A DNA stretch of 64,000 nucleotides from Blepharisma japonicum (Eukaryota; Ciliophora; Heterotrichea; Heterotrichida; Blepharismidae): assembly GCA_949751835.1 (NCBI GenBank), contig CATKHK010000059.1, positions 242,150-306,149 of the forward strand, given 5' to 3'. Of the stretch, positions 12,398-23,113 are shown piece after piece. The notes beneath the pieces were generated by a model. It was not told the origin of the DNA, ran no database searches, and saw nothing but the letters and a program-made list of their open reading frames with translations. Position 1 is the first letter of the stretch; each line of letters opens with the position of its first letter. The translations under genes were made by a program, and so were the position numbers.

Positions 12398-13930
12398 ATG
12401 ATGCCAAGTGAGTCTCTAAGCAGTGAAAACTTTATTGCAGAGTGCCAAGAAGCTATAAACTCTCATATAAATAGATCATCACCTTTGAAGGAGCTCAAAA
12501 AATTGAAATTAATAAAACTAAAACCCTATAATGCCAATACAGAAAGATTAAAAAGAAACAATAGATATCAATCTCAAAATAATAAATCTATTAGCGAAAG
12601 CCAAGACGATATAAGAATTCATCGTAAAAAAGACTCTACAGACTCATTTCGTTCTAGCCCTGTTCAGTTACTTTTCGCAAATGCTTACAATATGAGAACA
12701 ATAGCTTCAAGCAAATTAGGTCCAGGGCATTATCATTATGACCTAAATACATTTGATGGGCCTTCCTTTCATTTTTCCACAATCTCCAGGTTTTCCAATA
12801 ATCTAACACAAACATTAGTTCCGAAATTAGATTTCAGTGATTTATATAAAAAACAAGAAATTTTAAACGAAAATAAAGACATGAAAAAATATCTCCCAAG
12901 CGAAAGGATTAGGCATTTGAGAGACAAAGCAAAATCTGATTCTGCAAAAATTCTCGAAATTAAGGAAAAGAAACAAATGATTTATACAAAAAATAAGCTA
13001 GAAAGGATATTGAAATTGGAGTCAAAGGAAAGGAGATGCGAAATAAAACAGAAAAAATATGAAATAATTGCAATTGCTAAAGCTTGGTCGGTGCTTTACT
13101 CTATTTGTTGGTCTTCAAATAATATTCATAGGCAAATAATTGAAAGAAAAGATTTGCATAGAAGATCGAGAAAGGTTCTTATGTGGCTTATAAATTTCTG
13201 CAGAGTAGTTGGGAAGTTCAAAATAATTTTAGAGAAAATAAGAATCAAAAGAGCTTACAAAATTTTAAAAAAGCATTTACCACTATATCTAAAATGGACA
13301 GGGAAAATTCGAACTAAATGGGCAGAAACGACTGCAGATATATGCGAAAGAGTTCTTGCTGAGGAGCAAATTGCAAAACTGATGAAATCTTTTATGAATA
13401 AAGTTGTTTTCATACAGCGTACCATAAGGTCTATTTCTATTCAAAGGAAAAGCGCATTAGTAATAAAAAGATTGCTTTGAAATAAAGTAGAATACAAAAT
13501 GTATATTGAGAGTCGAATAAAAAAGCGGAAAATTCCGCCATCAGAGCTTGAAAAGCATATTAGTTTTGAAGCAATTAAAGGGAGGTCATCAGTCCCAGAC
13601 TCAGTAAAAGATTTCAAAATAATGAGTATTATTAAGATGAGAATGGGTGAATATAGAGAAAAATTAAAAATTTATAATGAAGAATGCAAAATATTAAAGG
13701 AAGAATTTACAAAAAATTTATATAAACTAGAAGCTCAAGCAGTGCTTAACAATATAAAGCTTCAAGGGCCAAATTTCCCCCCAAGACCAAAGCCAAATTA
13801 TTTGATTACAGAAGCTGAATACAGAAAAATTATACACGAAACCATACAGAAACGAAAAGAATGAGAAGCTATAGTGAAGAAAAAGAGAAAAACACAAAAG
13901 ACTAGTTCTGTTATAAAAGGTCGTAGCTAA
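12398..13930 (+). CDS. Basic helical protein with PG-rich (SHIPPO-like) motif and IQ-like segment
   Basis: A 510-residue protein in one frame; TGA-Trp codons at 13478 and 13862 must be read through to reach TAA at 13928-13930. At about residues 108-130 it carries LGPGHYHYD followed by FDGPSFHFS, which resembles the sperm-tail PG-rich repeat of ciliary microtubule proteins. The middle is a long basic helix. An IQ-like calmodulin-binding pattern (FIQRTIRSISIQRK) lies near residue 345. The C-terminal part is Lys-rich and has a PPRPKPNY motif. A microtubule or axoneme role is an inference from the PG motif. I do not recognise an orthologue. Confidence 0.72.
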
Positions 13931-14054
13931 TTGAATTTTCTCCATAATTATGATAAATTAATTAATTTAAGATTTCAATATTAAAATTCATATAAAAAAT
14001 AATATTTTTAAATGAGCGAGCAAATCTTTTGCTCGATTATAGATGGCGGAAGAG

Positions 14055-14597
14055 TTAAAAACTTTTCATTACATTTATAAAATCATTTATCGTGATTGGG
14101 TTATTTGGGTCAATTCCGGCCATTTCAAACATCTCATTAACTTCACTTTCAGTAACGGGTACTTCAAGTTTGCTCTGCAAAGCCGCTTTAATATCAGCCA
14201 CATTAGCGTATCCTCTTTCTCTTTTGTCAAAAATTTTAAAAGTGTCTTTGATTTCTTGCTCTCTCCCTCCTTGGTGGTACCTTCGAGTAACAATATTGAG
14301 AAGTTCATTCCATTCTAAATAAGTCCTTCTAGGATCAATATCATGACTCTGTAGCTCTTTTTCGAAATCTTTGCTTGTCATACGCCAAAAACCGAAGTTT
14401 CAGAGAATTCCTCGCACATGGTTCATTTGAATAACTCCAGGTTGGTCTTCAGTTTCATATAAAGCAACAGCTGCACGCAAGTCATCAAGCTAAATAAAAG
14501 TTACCAAAAAGTCAGGAAGCTTATATCCTTGCTTTTGGGCTTGTGCTTTGGCCTGAGCCTGTGCTTGCCGTCTTTGAAAGTTTCCTTTTGTTGCCAT
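14055..14597 (-). CDS. Calmodulin-like EF-hand protein
   Basis: A 175-residue protein joined over a 15-nt intron at 14490-14504, with a TGA-Trp near 14398. The N-terminal 25 residues are a Gln/Ala/Lys-rich tail. The remainder has the helix-loop-helix layout of the calmodulin/centrin family, but the loops are degenerate (DKRERGYANVADI and DPNNPITINDFINVM), so calcium binding is doubtful in most of them. It could be an axonemal light chain or a centrin-like linker; that is inference. Starting at the internal Met at 14381, as a standard-code reading would, removes the first third. Confidence 0.8.
14490..14504 (-). other. 15-nt intron
   Basis: Read on the minus strand: GTAACTTTTATTTAG. Splicing joins LPDFL to LDDLRA and removes a TAG. 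A lies at -6. Confidence 0.87.
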
Positions 14598-14749
14598 TGC
14601 TGAAATTAAATATTGTGTCTCCTCATAGTAATGTAATGCAAATACGCAACAATTTGTGATTTATAGATTTCTTAATTCAGAAACACTTTTTATATACTCT
14701 GAAAATTACATAAACCAAACTATTCATGCTTCTTACATTAATTATATAT

Positions 14750-15949
14750 TTATTCAATAAAAGATTGTTTTAAAGCTCTCACATCTTGTTTTCTCTTATT
14801 ATCAAACTCTTCAGCAATAGCTTTGATTTCATTTTCCATATCAACTTTCATTTGCCCTACAATCATTTGAGCGAGGCCTCCTTGCCCTTCCAGCTCCTTC
14901 ATTTGAGATTCATACCTTAGCCTTACTTCGCTCATCTTTGCCACTTTTTCTGAGAAATTCTTCTCCATCAATTCCTCAAGTTTATTTTCCAAGTACTCTA
15001 CCATCCTAAAATCATTTATCCTTGAATTTTCTTCCTGCTCATTTATTCTTGATTTATTCAAAGCAGTAGACAGAAATGAGCATTGTTCAAAGGTTTCTTC
15101 AGTATCGCTGAAATGTATATCAGAAACTGAAACATTTTCAGCTGGAGGCATAAATTCGATGCTTATGACTGATTTATTCATAGTCACCTGCTTCCTTGAG
15201 CTGAGCCTTCGGCTTAAATCCGAGTCTTGGGATCTGAAGTCTGAGACTGCTTTTGCAGCTGTTTCCTTCGTATTTGCTTGCACAAGACCAATAATTCGGT
15301 CAAAAAATTTGGTTGCTTTGTAGGAGACATCACTTATTGTTTTGGATAGTTCTGCGGAAAGGGCTTCTTTCATTTTAGCTGAGTCTTGTTTTCGCTTCTG
15401 GATATCATTTAAATTTTGAGTCGGGATTTTTGAGGGCGTGGTTGAAACTGTGTGATGCCTTGATCGTGATCTTTGAAGCTGATCTTCAGAGAGCTCGTCT
15501 AAATCTTGTATTTTTCGCTCTTCTTGCTTTAGCTCAGCCTCGCTATTGATTGTGCTTGTTTCGGTAGAAACACTTTTTGGAGATTCCAAGTCTTCAAAAT
15601 CTTCAAGCCTTCTTGCTTTTCCTTCTGTATTTTGGCTTGAAGAAGATTTATCTAACTTTAAGGCATTTTTTGTTTTGTTATCTTCTCGCATAGAGTTTAT
15701 GACTTGAGGCTTTACTAGCATTTTATGCATTCTATCTTGAAAATCCAAGTATTTAGGGTCTTTGTGGTATTCATAGTATTCGATCATTTCTGTATACATA
15801 TGAACAAGCTCATTAATGGTTTCAATATTTCATGATTTTTCTAGTTCTAGTTCTTTTTCAAGTAGTTTCATTCCAAAATCAGCTCCAAGCACAGGAGGGC
15901 CTCTGCATACCACTCGAGAGGTTTTTCCTTTGGCGATACGCTTGGCCAT
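14750..15949 (-). CDS. Conserved-looking coiled-coil protein, function unknown
   Basis: A 399-residue protein with the start Met at 15949 and one TGA-Trp at 15831. The first 80 residues are well structured, with a basic start, a GPPVLGADFG turn and a Tyr-rich helix (MYTEMIEYYEYHKDPKY). They are followed by a Ser/Glu-rich disordered middle with an RSRSRHH motif. The last 110 residues form a coiled coil (ENKLEELMEKNFSEKVAK and onward). Similar layouts occur in ciliary and basal-body adaptor proteins, but no known family is recognised. A Met at 15799, used by a standard-code reading, would drop the structured start. Confidence 0.72.
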
Positions 15950-16212
15950 TTTAATAATTCTCCTGGCCAATTGTTCGGATCAATATTAAGTGAAATTTAA
16001 AATCATGAGTAAGTTTGGGTGTTATTATAAAATTAAGAATCAAAACTAGGAATTTTTATTTATAATCATCAATATTTAATTATTTTTATTACTACTATAT
16101 CCTGACTATCAAGCAATTTAGGTTTTATATATCTCAAAACTTAATTAATTATAATTTGATACGCCGGTTTATCTATTTTTTAAAAGAGTTATATCAAAGC
16201 AAATTTATTAGA
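15950..16212 (+). other. AT-rich spacer next to TTLL relic
   Basis: 263 bp of AT-rich sequence between the coiled-coil gene start and the relic. No open frame, RNA gene or repeat is recognised. Confidence 0.5.
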
Positions 16213-16659
16213 TTAATTTGCAGTCATTTCCTTAGTTACTTGCTTGACTAGTCTTTTTAGATTCATTGCTCTATAGCTATAAGTGCAGAAAATTTTTATC
16301 ACTCTATTATTTTCTTTTAATGTTTCTAATTTGAAACTCAAAATTTGAAACAAATTTCTAAAATCTATATCATCATATTATTTAACAGGCAGAGCCCAGA
16401 GCAGACCTTTTATGGGTTTTCTTAAATAATATAATAATCAATTCTTTTTCTTTCGTTTCTTCCATTCTTCATCTCCTCCATCAGCTTCTCCTCCAGCTTC
16501 ACATCCAGCATTGCCATCAGTTCTTCCAACAGCTTGCTTAGCCAATTTTTGAAGCTTTATTTATAAAACTCTTAATGCTCTTCTTCAAAGCTATGCAAGG
16601 ATGGACTGGGCAGTTTTATTTCTTTATATATTTCCTAAACAGATCAGAAAATTACATAT
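16213..16659 (-). pseudogene. Decayed, internally deleted TTLL9-like gene
   Basis: The minus strand starts at 16659 with a run that matches the start of the intact TTLL9 gene at 35868-37151. FRKYIKK is shared and is followed by N/E-x-P-V-H-P, but TAA codons fall at codon 2 and after the KYIKK segment. After about 35 codons the catalytic region is absent. A piece beginning LAKQAVGRT resembles the TTLL9 tail (LAKQAAQRM). Near 16213-16290 a second tail-like piece (TYSYRAMNLKRLVKQV) matches the tail TYNQRATTLKKLAKQA. About 55 bp upstream of the start also resemble the TTLL9 5' flank. This is a dead duplicate that kept its ends and lost its middle. Confidence 0.72.
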
Positions 16660-16740
16660 AAATTCAAAGCAAATATTTATTAAAGAGAATTATTATCAAA
16701 ATAAGAATCGTGATTATATAGATTTATTAAATAATATATT

Positions 16741-17238
16741 ATGGAAAGAACTATGCTGAATTGTTCCTTTTGTGGATCTCAGATTAGAACTAATAGCACT
16801 GTATGCGAATACTGCTGAGCCATTATTGACGAAAACCCAGAAAGAATGATGTTTTTTACAGTCATGGAAATAATGAAAGAAAAAATAGAACTTTACAAAT
16901 CACTTACAAGGGAAAGGCTATATATGCTCAGAGAAGACATTATTTGCTCTATTGATGAGGAATACCAAAAATACTACAATCTTCTCTGCACAAATATTAA
17001 AAAATTCGAAATTTTTGAAGAATTTCTTTTAACTTTTAATGAATGCCCTATACCCGATTGGTTAATTAAAAAATGATCACAAAAAGAAGAAATGATGAAG
17101 CTGCTAAAAATTGAAAAATTCAAAATGATGCAAGTAAATTCGCAAGAAATTCAAGAAGGATTTCGACAAGCTGCAAATGGTGATTTTGTTTTCTTTAGAG
17201 AGATTTTGAAATCAATTAATCAAGATATGTCAACTTAA
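16741..17238 (+). CDS. Small zinc-ribbon protein with helical C-terminus
   Basis: A 165-residue protein. Four cysteines in a CSFCG...CEYC arrangement (residues 8-26) form a likely zinc ribbon. The residue after the last Cys is a TGA-Trp, and another TGA-Trp is at 17074. The rest is predicted helical and charged, with no other motif. Zinc ribbons like this mediate nucleic-acid or protein contacts; the function is unknown. The stop lies only 9 bp from the convergent stop of CFAP206. The duplicated TTLL 5' flank lies just upstream of this gene, so the relic may have supplied part of its promoter, which is speculation. Confidence 0.72.
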
Positions 17239-17247
17239 ATAATAATT

Positions 17248-19203
17248 TTACTTTTTAACTTTTTTCCACTTATCAGCGCCTCTTACTCCAACAATATAAT
17301 TAAGCTGTGTTTCTAAGCCATGGGTTTCAGCAGTTGCTTTTTCTCCAGGCTTTAAGTCCATTCTATTTAAGATCCAATCCATGTCAGTCCATTTGGTGAT
17401 GTTTGTTTGTGTTTCCTCTTCCTTTGGCAAATAGACCTGAGTTTCGTTGTCTCGCTTGAAGTTGCTTTGGTCGGTTTGAGCACCAGTAGTTTGTCGTTTT
17501 CTTATATCTGCCATTTGAAGAGCCTTTTTTCTGAGAACCCATTCATTCCAATGGTAATTAGGGTCGATGTGGCTTTCAACAAAGTGTAAAGGTGTTTCTA
17601 AGCCTTGATCTAGCATAAGCGGGGCTGTAACAGAAAAAAGAGGAGTACCATCTTTGCCTTGAAGAAGATGGGTAAGTGAGCAATTGGGAAATTCCTCTGA
17701 CATCCTTAGCAAATGAATAAGCTCTGGTCGGATTCTTGCCATCGCCAAACACTCATCTAAGAAAAAGTTTGGGTTTTCCATAAATTCCAGCATAGCTTGA
17801 GGAGAAGAGAGGACAAAATGTCTGTCTCTATATCTTACTACTCCTAATGTTGGCTTTCCAGGTACCAATAGTCCATTTCTTCTAACTAAGCTTCAAATGC
17901 AAAATCCTTGATAATCAAGTGGTAAATGCATAAATTCTGGAGTATTTTCATTTGTCAACCTATTAACACCCTGATGGATTCTTGATCCTTCATTCTCAAG
18001 CCTATCTGGAGTCTGCACATTTCTCTGTTTCGCCCCCAACAAAACTTCTTGTGTCATGGTTAACGGTACTTTAGCTTTATGCTCATTTAAAATTCTATAG
18101 AGTTCTTTTCTTAGGATGCAATGATTTTTTTCTTCATTCATCTGTGTGTATACTTGGCACAGGGTATCAAACTTAGGATACACTTGGTCTTTAGGTATTG
18201 ATGTCTTATTACCTATTAATTCTTTTAGCTCGACCAATTCACGGATATATCTACTATGTAGTCCTTCAATTATTGCTTCGGAATTTTGGACATCTTCTTG
18301 AAGCGCTAGCAGATAGCTTAAATGCTGCCTCCTATGTGTCAGTTCATCTCTTCATGCTTCCCACTCTGGTCCATGATTATCTTTTAATATATTTGTATAG
18401 TCTTCACAGAGTTCTACAGTCAAAATCACTTCTTTGTTTAGAACGTTTATAAGATCTCTTGCTGGGTGTGATACAAGTTGCTCAAAAGATTCAAGACCTG
18501 CACCTCCTTTGCCGGTTTCTTTATTATAAAGCCGGATCCCAATGACGATGTTTGATAATTCCATTAGTTGGCTGACTTTTTCTGGTGTAGACATTGCAAC
18601 AAAAGGTCTCAGCCCAGGCCTTGGAAGCACACTCTCTAGAGCTGCAGCAACTTCTCTTTCGATCGTGCTCAAAATATTATTTGAGATGTTTGGATTCAGA
18701 ACAATATTTGTGATAGCATTTAAACTGCCCGCACCCCCACCTGGTCTAATAATTGCTTGGGCGTAATTAAGACCCATAAGCTTGTTTCTAAAAAGTAAAA
18801 AGCTGAAAATCTTTTTATATAAAAGTGTGATTCCTTCGAAATCGTTTCCACTGCGAGTTTCACAATTTACAATTTCATCAATGTACCCATTTGTTTCTTG
18901 GTTTTGCACCCCTTGAAAATGCTGCTGAAAGGTTTCTTGCTGGACATAAGCAGAGTCATAGGCGATTTGCATTCTCAAAGTTTCCATGGAAGCCTGTCCC
19001 TCCAGTTTCAGTTTCCCAGCTGCAATGTCAACTAGCTTCCTCGCTTCTGCTTCGGATGACAATGCAGTTTCCAAGAAAAATCGCTGGGTATCTGGGTTTA
19101 TGGTAGTATGGGCCACATAAGCAGCAAGAGCTTCGGTAACCGGATGTCCTTCTTCTCTGCATTTATAGACAATCCACCTGACTACATCTTCAACATCAAC
19201 CAT
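17248..19203 (-). CDS. CFAP206: Cilia- and flagella-associated protein 206
   Basis: A 651-residue protein, close to the usual CFAP206 length. The frame runs through TGA-Trp codons near 18350 and 17890. I chose ATG at 19203 (MVDVEDVVRWIVYKC) rather than the GTG nine bases upstream. The N-terminal helical domain, the IIRPGGGAGSLNAITNIVLNPN segment in the middle and the conserved C-terminal half with a Tyr/Phe-rich core (GVVRYRDRHFVLSSPQAM) are recognisable. CFAP206 acts at the base of radial spoke 2 and supports ciliary beating. The gene converges on the zinc-ribbon gene with 9 bp between stops and follows the coiled-coil gene at 19272-20951 on the same strand by 68 bp. Confidence 0.87.
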
Positions 19204-19271
19204 AACTGTCACTCGAATTAATATGAATTATTATGATTACATCATAAAATTATTTCTTTTATGTTATGACT

Positions 19272-20951
19272 CTAAGGTCTTCTGAAAATATTGCTGGGAA
19301 AGCCTGCTTTATTGGCCACAAGGGGCTTCGCATCTTTTCTAGCAATTTCAAATGTTGTACAGGTGAATCTTGCTTTTTCTCTTTCGTCTGCTACGCTTCT
19401 AGCAGAGTTGAATTGGGAGATGTAAGGACTTTTTTTATTGTGCTCCTCTACAAATTTGTCAAGCTCGTCTGCTTGCGAGCTTCTCAGCTCGTCTTCTTGC
19501 AGAAAGCTGCTCAGGTGTCCGGATTCTTTAAGCTTATTATCTTGTCCTAAACCGACGTTAAATGAGCCTTGCGAGTCAGGATAAATAAAATAGCTTTTTC
19601 CGGCGGAATCGAGATTTTGTCGGTCAAATGACATTTTGGGGGATAATTCGTGTATAAGAAAGTTGGTTTGTGAGGAATTCGGAAGCTCTGGAGAGTCTGG
19701 AGGCAGAGTAGGTGTAAAGGCACTTTGCAGTCTATAAAGCTGATTGCTCTGCTTATATATTTCTCTGGAGTCAGGTCTGGCTTCAGGTACTTCACTTATT
19801 CTTCTATTATTTACAACTGTTTTTGGCTTGGCTTGCTGGGTTTCACTGCGTTTTCTAAATTCTGCTTGTTTAGCAAGTGCCTGAGTTTCTCTTTGTTCTG
19901 CTTTTTTCTTTCTAGCATTTTCAATCTTATCTTGAATAGCTGCAATTTTTGCATTTTCAAGATCATGCTGCTGCTTAAGCTTATTCTGACTTGCCTTTGT
20001 TGGAGGAATATTAACCTTCGCTGGAGGTTTTCTCCTTAGAGCTGAATTATTATTTGGTGCTCTCTTAGGCTCATCTCTGCTTTGTTTTAAATCTTCAATG
20101 ATGTCTTCCTGACTTTTTAATTTACCTCTTAACTGCTCTTGCTCTTCCATCAGCTGTTTGCATAGTTGGCTTAAATAATCCAAGGACTCATTAGGAACTT
20201 CTTTTTTTGGAGAAATAGGGGGTGAAGTGAATGTCTGTTGTTGTGGCTCTTCCACCACTTTTGTAGTTGAAAACACAATCATTGATTTTGGAGGTGCTTC
20301 AGCATTCAAAAATTTTGGTTCAGGAGATTTTTCTTGCTGCTCTTCTCTCTTCAAAATCTCTCTATCTTTAATTACTCTTTCCTCATCCTGCATTTCGTAG
20401 CTCATCCTTGCTTCTTTTTCTTTCTGAGCTTTTCTGTTTTTTTCTTCAATTTGGGCATTTAAAATCATCTGCATTTGTTTTTGCTGTTCTTCTTTTTTTA
20501 ATTTGAGAAGAAGAGCTTCATCTCTTTGCAGTGGGCCACCTAAAAAGTGGCTTCCATTTACACTTAGACCTAGGTGGTTTTCAATTTCGTGTTTTTTTTG
20601 GTATCTCGGAAGTGGCTTATTGTTATCAACCCAAGGATAAGGAAGTTTTTTTAAGTCGCTGCTAAAATCAGTAGAAGTGCTGGGTGATGGCTCAATTTGA
20701 GTTGAAGCTTTGCTAGAAATAAAGGCTTCGATAGGTTTATCTTCTTTTTTTTCTTGAATTTGCCTTGTGAGCTCTTGAAAGTAAGTTTTTTGTTGTAATT
20801 GTTTTTGTCTGCGGGACTCTTCAGTACTGTGCATTGAAAATATATGACCTCCAAAACTAGAGGTAGCGGTTGATGACTCCGGGGCTGGACGAACTGGCGC
20901 TGATTTTGGATGCGTGAAGGGTTTGTATTCTGAGTTTACTTTTTCTGCCAT
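19272..20951 (-). CDS. Coiled-coil protein of CSPP1/CCDC66 type
   Basis: A 559-residue protein without internal TGA. It begins with a Pro-rich segment, then an ESRRQKQLQQKTYFQELTRQ helix (about residues 45-70) that resembles the Gln/Arg/Glu helix of CSPP1 and CCDC66, the microtubule and ciliary-tip proteins. Two further coiled coils follow (about 165-215 and 265-295), then a Lys/Ala/Gln-rich helix (about 325-375). The C-terminus is disordered and ends with a TAG stop, an uncommon stop here. The family assignment rests on composition and one helix, so it is tentative. CFAP206 and CFAP52 on either side fit a ciliary role. Confidence 0.68.
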   Translation of the reverse strand: MAEKVNSEYKPFTHPKSAPVRPAPESSTATSSFGGHIFSMHSTEESRRQKQLQQKTYFQELTRQIQEKKEDKPIEAFISSKASTQIEPSPSTSTDFSSDLKKLPYPWVDNNKPLPRYQKKHEIENHLGLSVNGSHFLGGPLQRDEALLLKLKKEEQQKQMQMILNAQIEEKNRKAQKEKEARMSYEMQDEERVIKDREILKREEQQEKSPEPKFLNAEAPPKSMIVFSTTKVVEEPQQQTFTSPPISPKKEVPNESLDYLSQLCKQLMEEQEQLRGKLKSQEDIIEDLKQSRDEPKRAPNNNSALRRKPPAKVNIPPTKASQNKLKQQHDLENAKIAAIQDKIENARKKKAEQRETQALAKQAEFRKRSETQQAKPKTVVNNRRISEVPEARPDSREIYKQSNQLYRLQSAFTPTLPPDSPELPNSSQTNFLIHELSPKMSFDRQNLDSAGKSYFIYPDSQGSFNVGLGQDNKLKESGHLSSFLQEDELRSSQADELDKFVEEHNKKSPYISQFNSARSVADEREKARFTCTTFEIARKDAKPLVANKAGFPSNIFRRP

Positions 20952-21152
20952 AAATAATTTTGGTTTTGAAATATTTTAGTTATTGTTTGTAAGTAAACAT
21001 TCATTTTCTTGAAATTTTTACTGTTTCTAAACCATTTAATGATTAATTAGTTAAGTATTATTTAAATACTGCAGTTTTTTACAAAGCAGGGTTCTCAGCA
21101 ATCTCAAAAACCTTTTTAATTTCAAATATTAACTTAACGATAATTATTACCT

Positions 21153-23024
21153 TTAAGCATAAAAGTTCCACAACGCAATCGAGCAGTCATCACTCACAGT
21201 AACCACCTGCTTTTCATCTGGGCTCCATTTTAGTCTGTTAATTCTTGAAGAGTGGCCAATTCCTTGAGCTATGCATTGCAAATTTCTAATTTCAAAAATA
21301 AAAAGTTCTCCTTCTTCTGATCCTGCTGCTAAATATCTCCCTGATGGAGATACATCAAGGGCATTTAACTGTCCACGATATATAATTTGCTGCACAGGGT
21401 TTACTTCATCACAGTCCCAGAATAGAATAGCTCCTCCAATTCCGCAGGTTATAAGTTCATTTTCATTATCTTTTCTTTGTGACATATCAAAGATAGCTCC
21501 ATTGCCAATTTCATGCCTTACAACCCTTCTTTCAAGCTTAAGGTCATAAGTGTTTATAATCCTGTCAATGCCACAAGAATGAACTAAATGTGGTTGAATT
21601 ACATCAGGCATTACTCTAGTAACGGCACGTCTATTATCAGTGAACTGAGTAAGAAGTTGGTGGTTTTGCCTACCCCAAAGTCTAAGAGTTCCATCTTCTC
21701 CTCCAGATAAGATATAATTTTGATTCATAAATACAGAGGTTACTGCACCTCTGTGGGCATTTTGAATTTCCCACCTTAATTGTGAGTTTGAAGGATCATA
21801 GCATCGAATAAAGCCATCTTTCCAGCCAGTTAGTACACTTCCATCATCGCCAACTGCACAGCTTATACCTTCTGCTCTTGAATTAGGCCCAGCTCTAAAT
21901 ACAACCGAATAGTCACTGCTATCCCAAATTCTCGCAAACCCAGCAGCATCGACAACTAAAAACATGTCGCTTCGGTTTCCAAAAGAAACGTCTTTTACAG
22001 ATCCTACAGGGCTTTCTGAGTGTAAAACATTGCTCAAGTTCTGAGGAGACATCCTAAAAATGCAGCCTAGCGATGTAGCGCATAGTATTTCCGACCGATC
22101 ACTCTGTGATGATAAGGACATAACTCGTCCAGGGACTTGTATTTCCGCAACAACTGCCCATTTCCCATCCCTTCCAGTAAGTTGTTTTACCTTTCCATCA
22201 CCAGAGCCTGCATAAATGACTCCGTTGATTTCCAAAAGTGCCAATAATCCATTACTTGAGATAGGAACACTCCCTCTAAAGACTTGATTCGTTATATTAT
22301 AAACGACTAGCTCCCCACTTGGAGTGCCTGCAAATAAATAATCTCCAGAAGAGTCGATTATTGAGCACGAAAAGTTTCTATTCATGCCGCTGCTGGGCTG
22401 CTGGCAATTCGATGGGGAAATCCTATAGGACATAGATGCAATATCATAATCAAAGCGATTTACCACGAGTTGGCCTGAGTAGCTCATGACTAGCTTATAA
22501 GATGGGTGACGACTTGCCCCTGGAAGTCCTTGTCCAGAATCGCTAACTGGTCCCCAGGCAAAAGTAGAGACTGGGAATTCAGATCTTCTATTAAACACAA
22601 CAGAGCCATCTCTGCAGTCCCATACTTGAAGTCTTCCATCTTCTGTAGATGCTGCTAAGAACATGCTGTCTGCAGTGAATTCAACCTTCGTTACCTTCCC
22701 TGACATGCCACCAAATTGAGTAACTGGAGCGCGGTTACGGTAATTCCATAGAATTACTGGAGCTTCGTGGTTCTTTTGAAGCTGAGAACCAATTTGGCCA
22801 GATGCTATCAATAGACCATTTCTTGAGATGGCAAGTGCAGAAATATCATTATCATGGCCTCTGAGAAAGAACTGAGAATGCTTGTCATTAATATTTTCAA
22901 TAACAATCAGGGCACCAATAGTGTAGAGAATGAAAGAAGGATCTGTTGAGTGAAACAAAGCTGTTTGTTGGTACCTGCCACTGTATCCAAATACGTGTTC
23001 TAATTCTAGTAAGTCTGCTTCCAT
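21153..23024 (-). CDS. CFAP52: Cilia- and flagella-associated protein 52 (WDR16)
   Basis: A 623-residue protein, the usual length for CFAP52, without intron or TGA. It is made of two WD40 propellers. The N-terminus shows the family hallmarks: ELEHVFGYSGRYQQ, GALIVIENI, QFFLRGHDNDISALA and LLIASGQIGSQ. Blades end in strands such as PVILWNYR, GRLQVWDC, GTLRLWGR and CSIALWNF at the C-terminus. CFAP52 is a microtubule inner protein of doublet microtubules. The spacer of 89 bp to the coiled-coil gene upstream is AT-rich. Confidence 0.92.
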   Translation of the reverse strand: MEADLLELEHVFGYSGRYQQTALFHSTDPSFILYTIGALIVIENINDKHSQFFLRGHDNDISALAISRNGLLIASGQIGSQLQKNHEAPVILWNYRNRAPVTQFGGMSGKVTKVEFTADSMFLAASTEDGRLQVWDCRDGSVVFNRRSEFPVSTFAWGPVSDSGQGLPGASRHPSYKLVMSYSGQLVVNRFDYDIASMSYRISPSNCQQPSSGMNRNFSCSIIDSSGDYLFAGTPSGELVVYNITNQVFRGSVPISSNGLLALLEINGVIYAGSGDGKVKQLTGRDGKWAVVAEIQVPGRVMSLSSQSDRSEILCATSLGCIFRMSPQNLSNVLHSESPVGSVKDVSFGNRSDMFLVVDAAGFARIWDSSDYSVVFRAGPNSRAEGISCAVGDDGSVLTGWKDGFIRCYDPSNSQLRWEIQNAHRGAVTSVFMNQNYILSGGEDGTLRLWGRQNHQLLTQFTDNRRAVTRVMPDVIQPHLVHSCGIDRIINTYDLKLERRVVRHEIGNGAIFDMSQRKDNENELITCGIGGAILFWDCDEVNPVQQIIYRGQLNALDVSPSGRYLAAGSEEGELFIFEIRNLQCIAQGIGHSSRINRLKWSPDEKQVVTVSDDCSIALWNFYA

Positions 23025-23113
23025 TTATCTTTAGTAATTTTAAACATAAAATTCATATTGGGTCATCTATATAGTAAAATTAAAAAATTAAATTGAAGCG
23101 CTAAAATTTGTGA

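Noticed and set aside
19203-19212. Upstream GTG start for CFAP206
   Set aside because: An ATG nine bases downstream gives the conserved start; non-ATG starts are not expected in nuclear genes.
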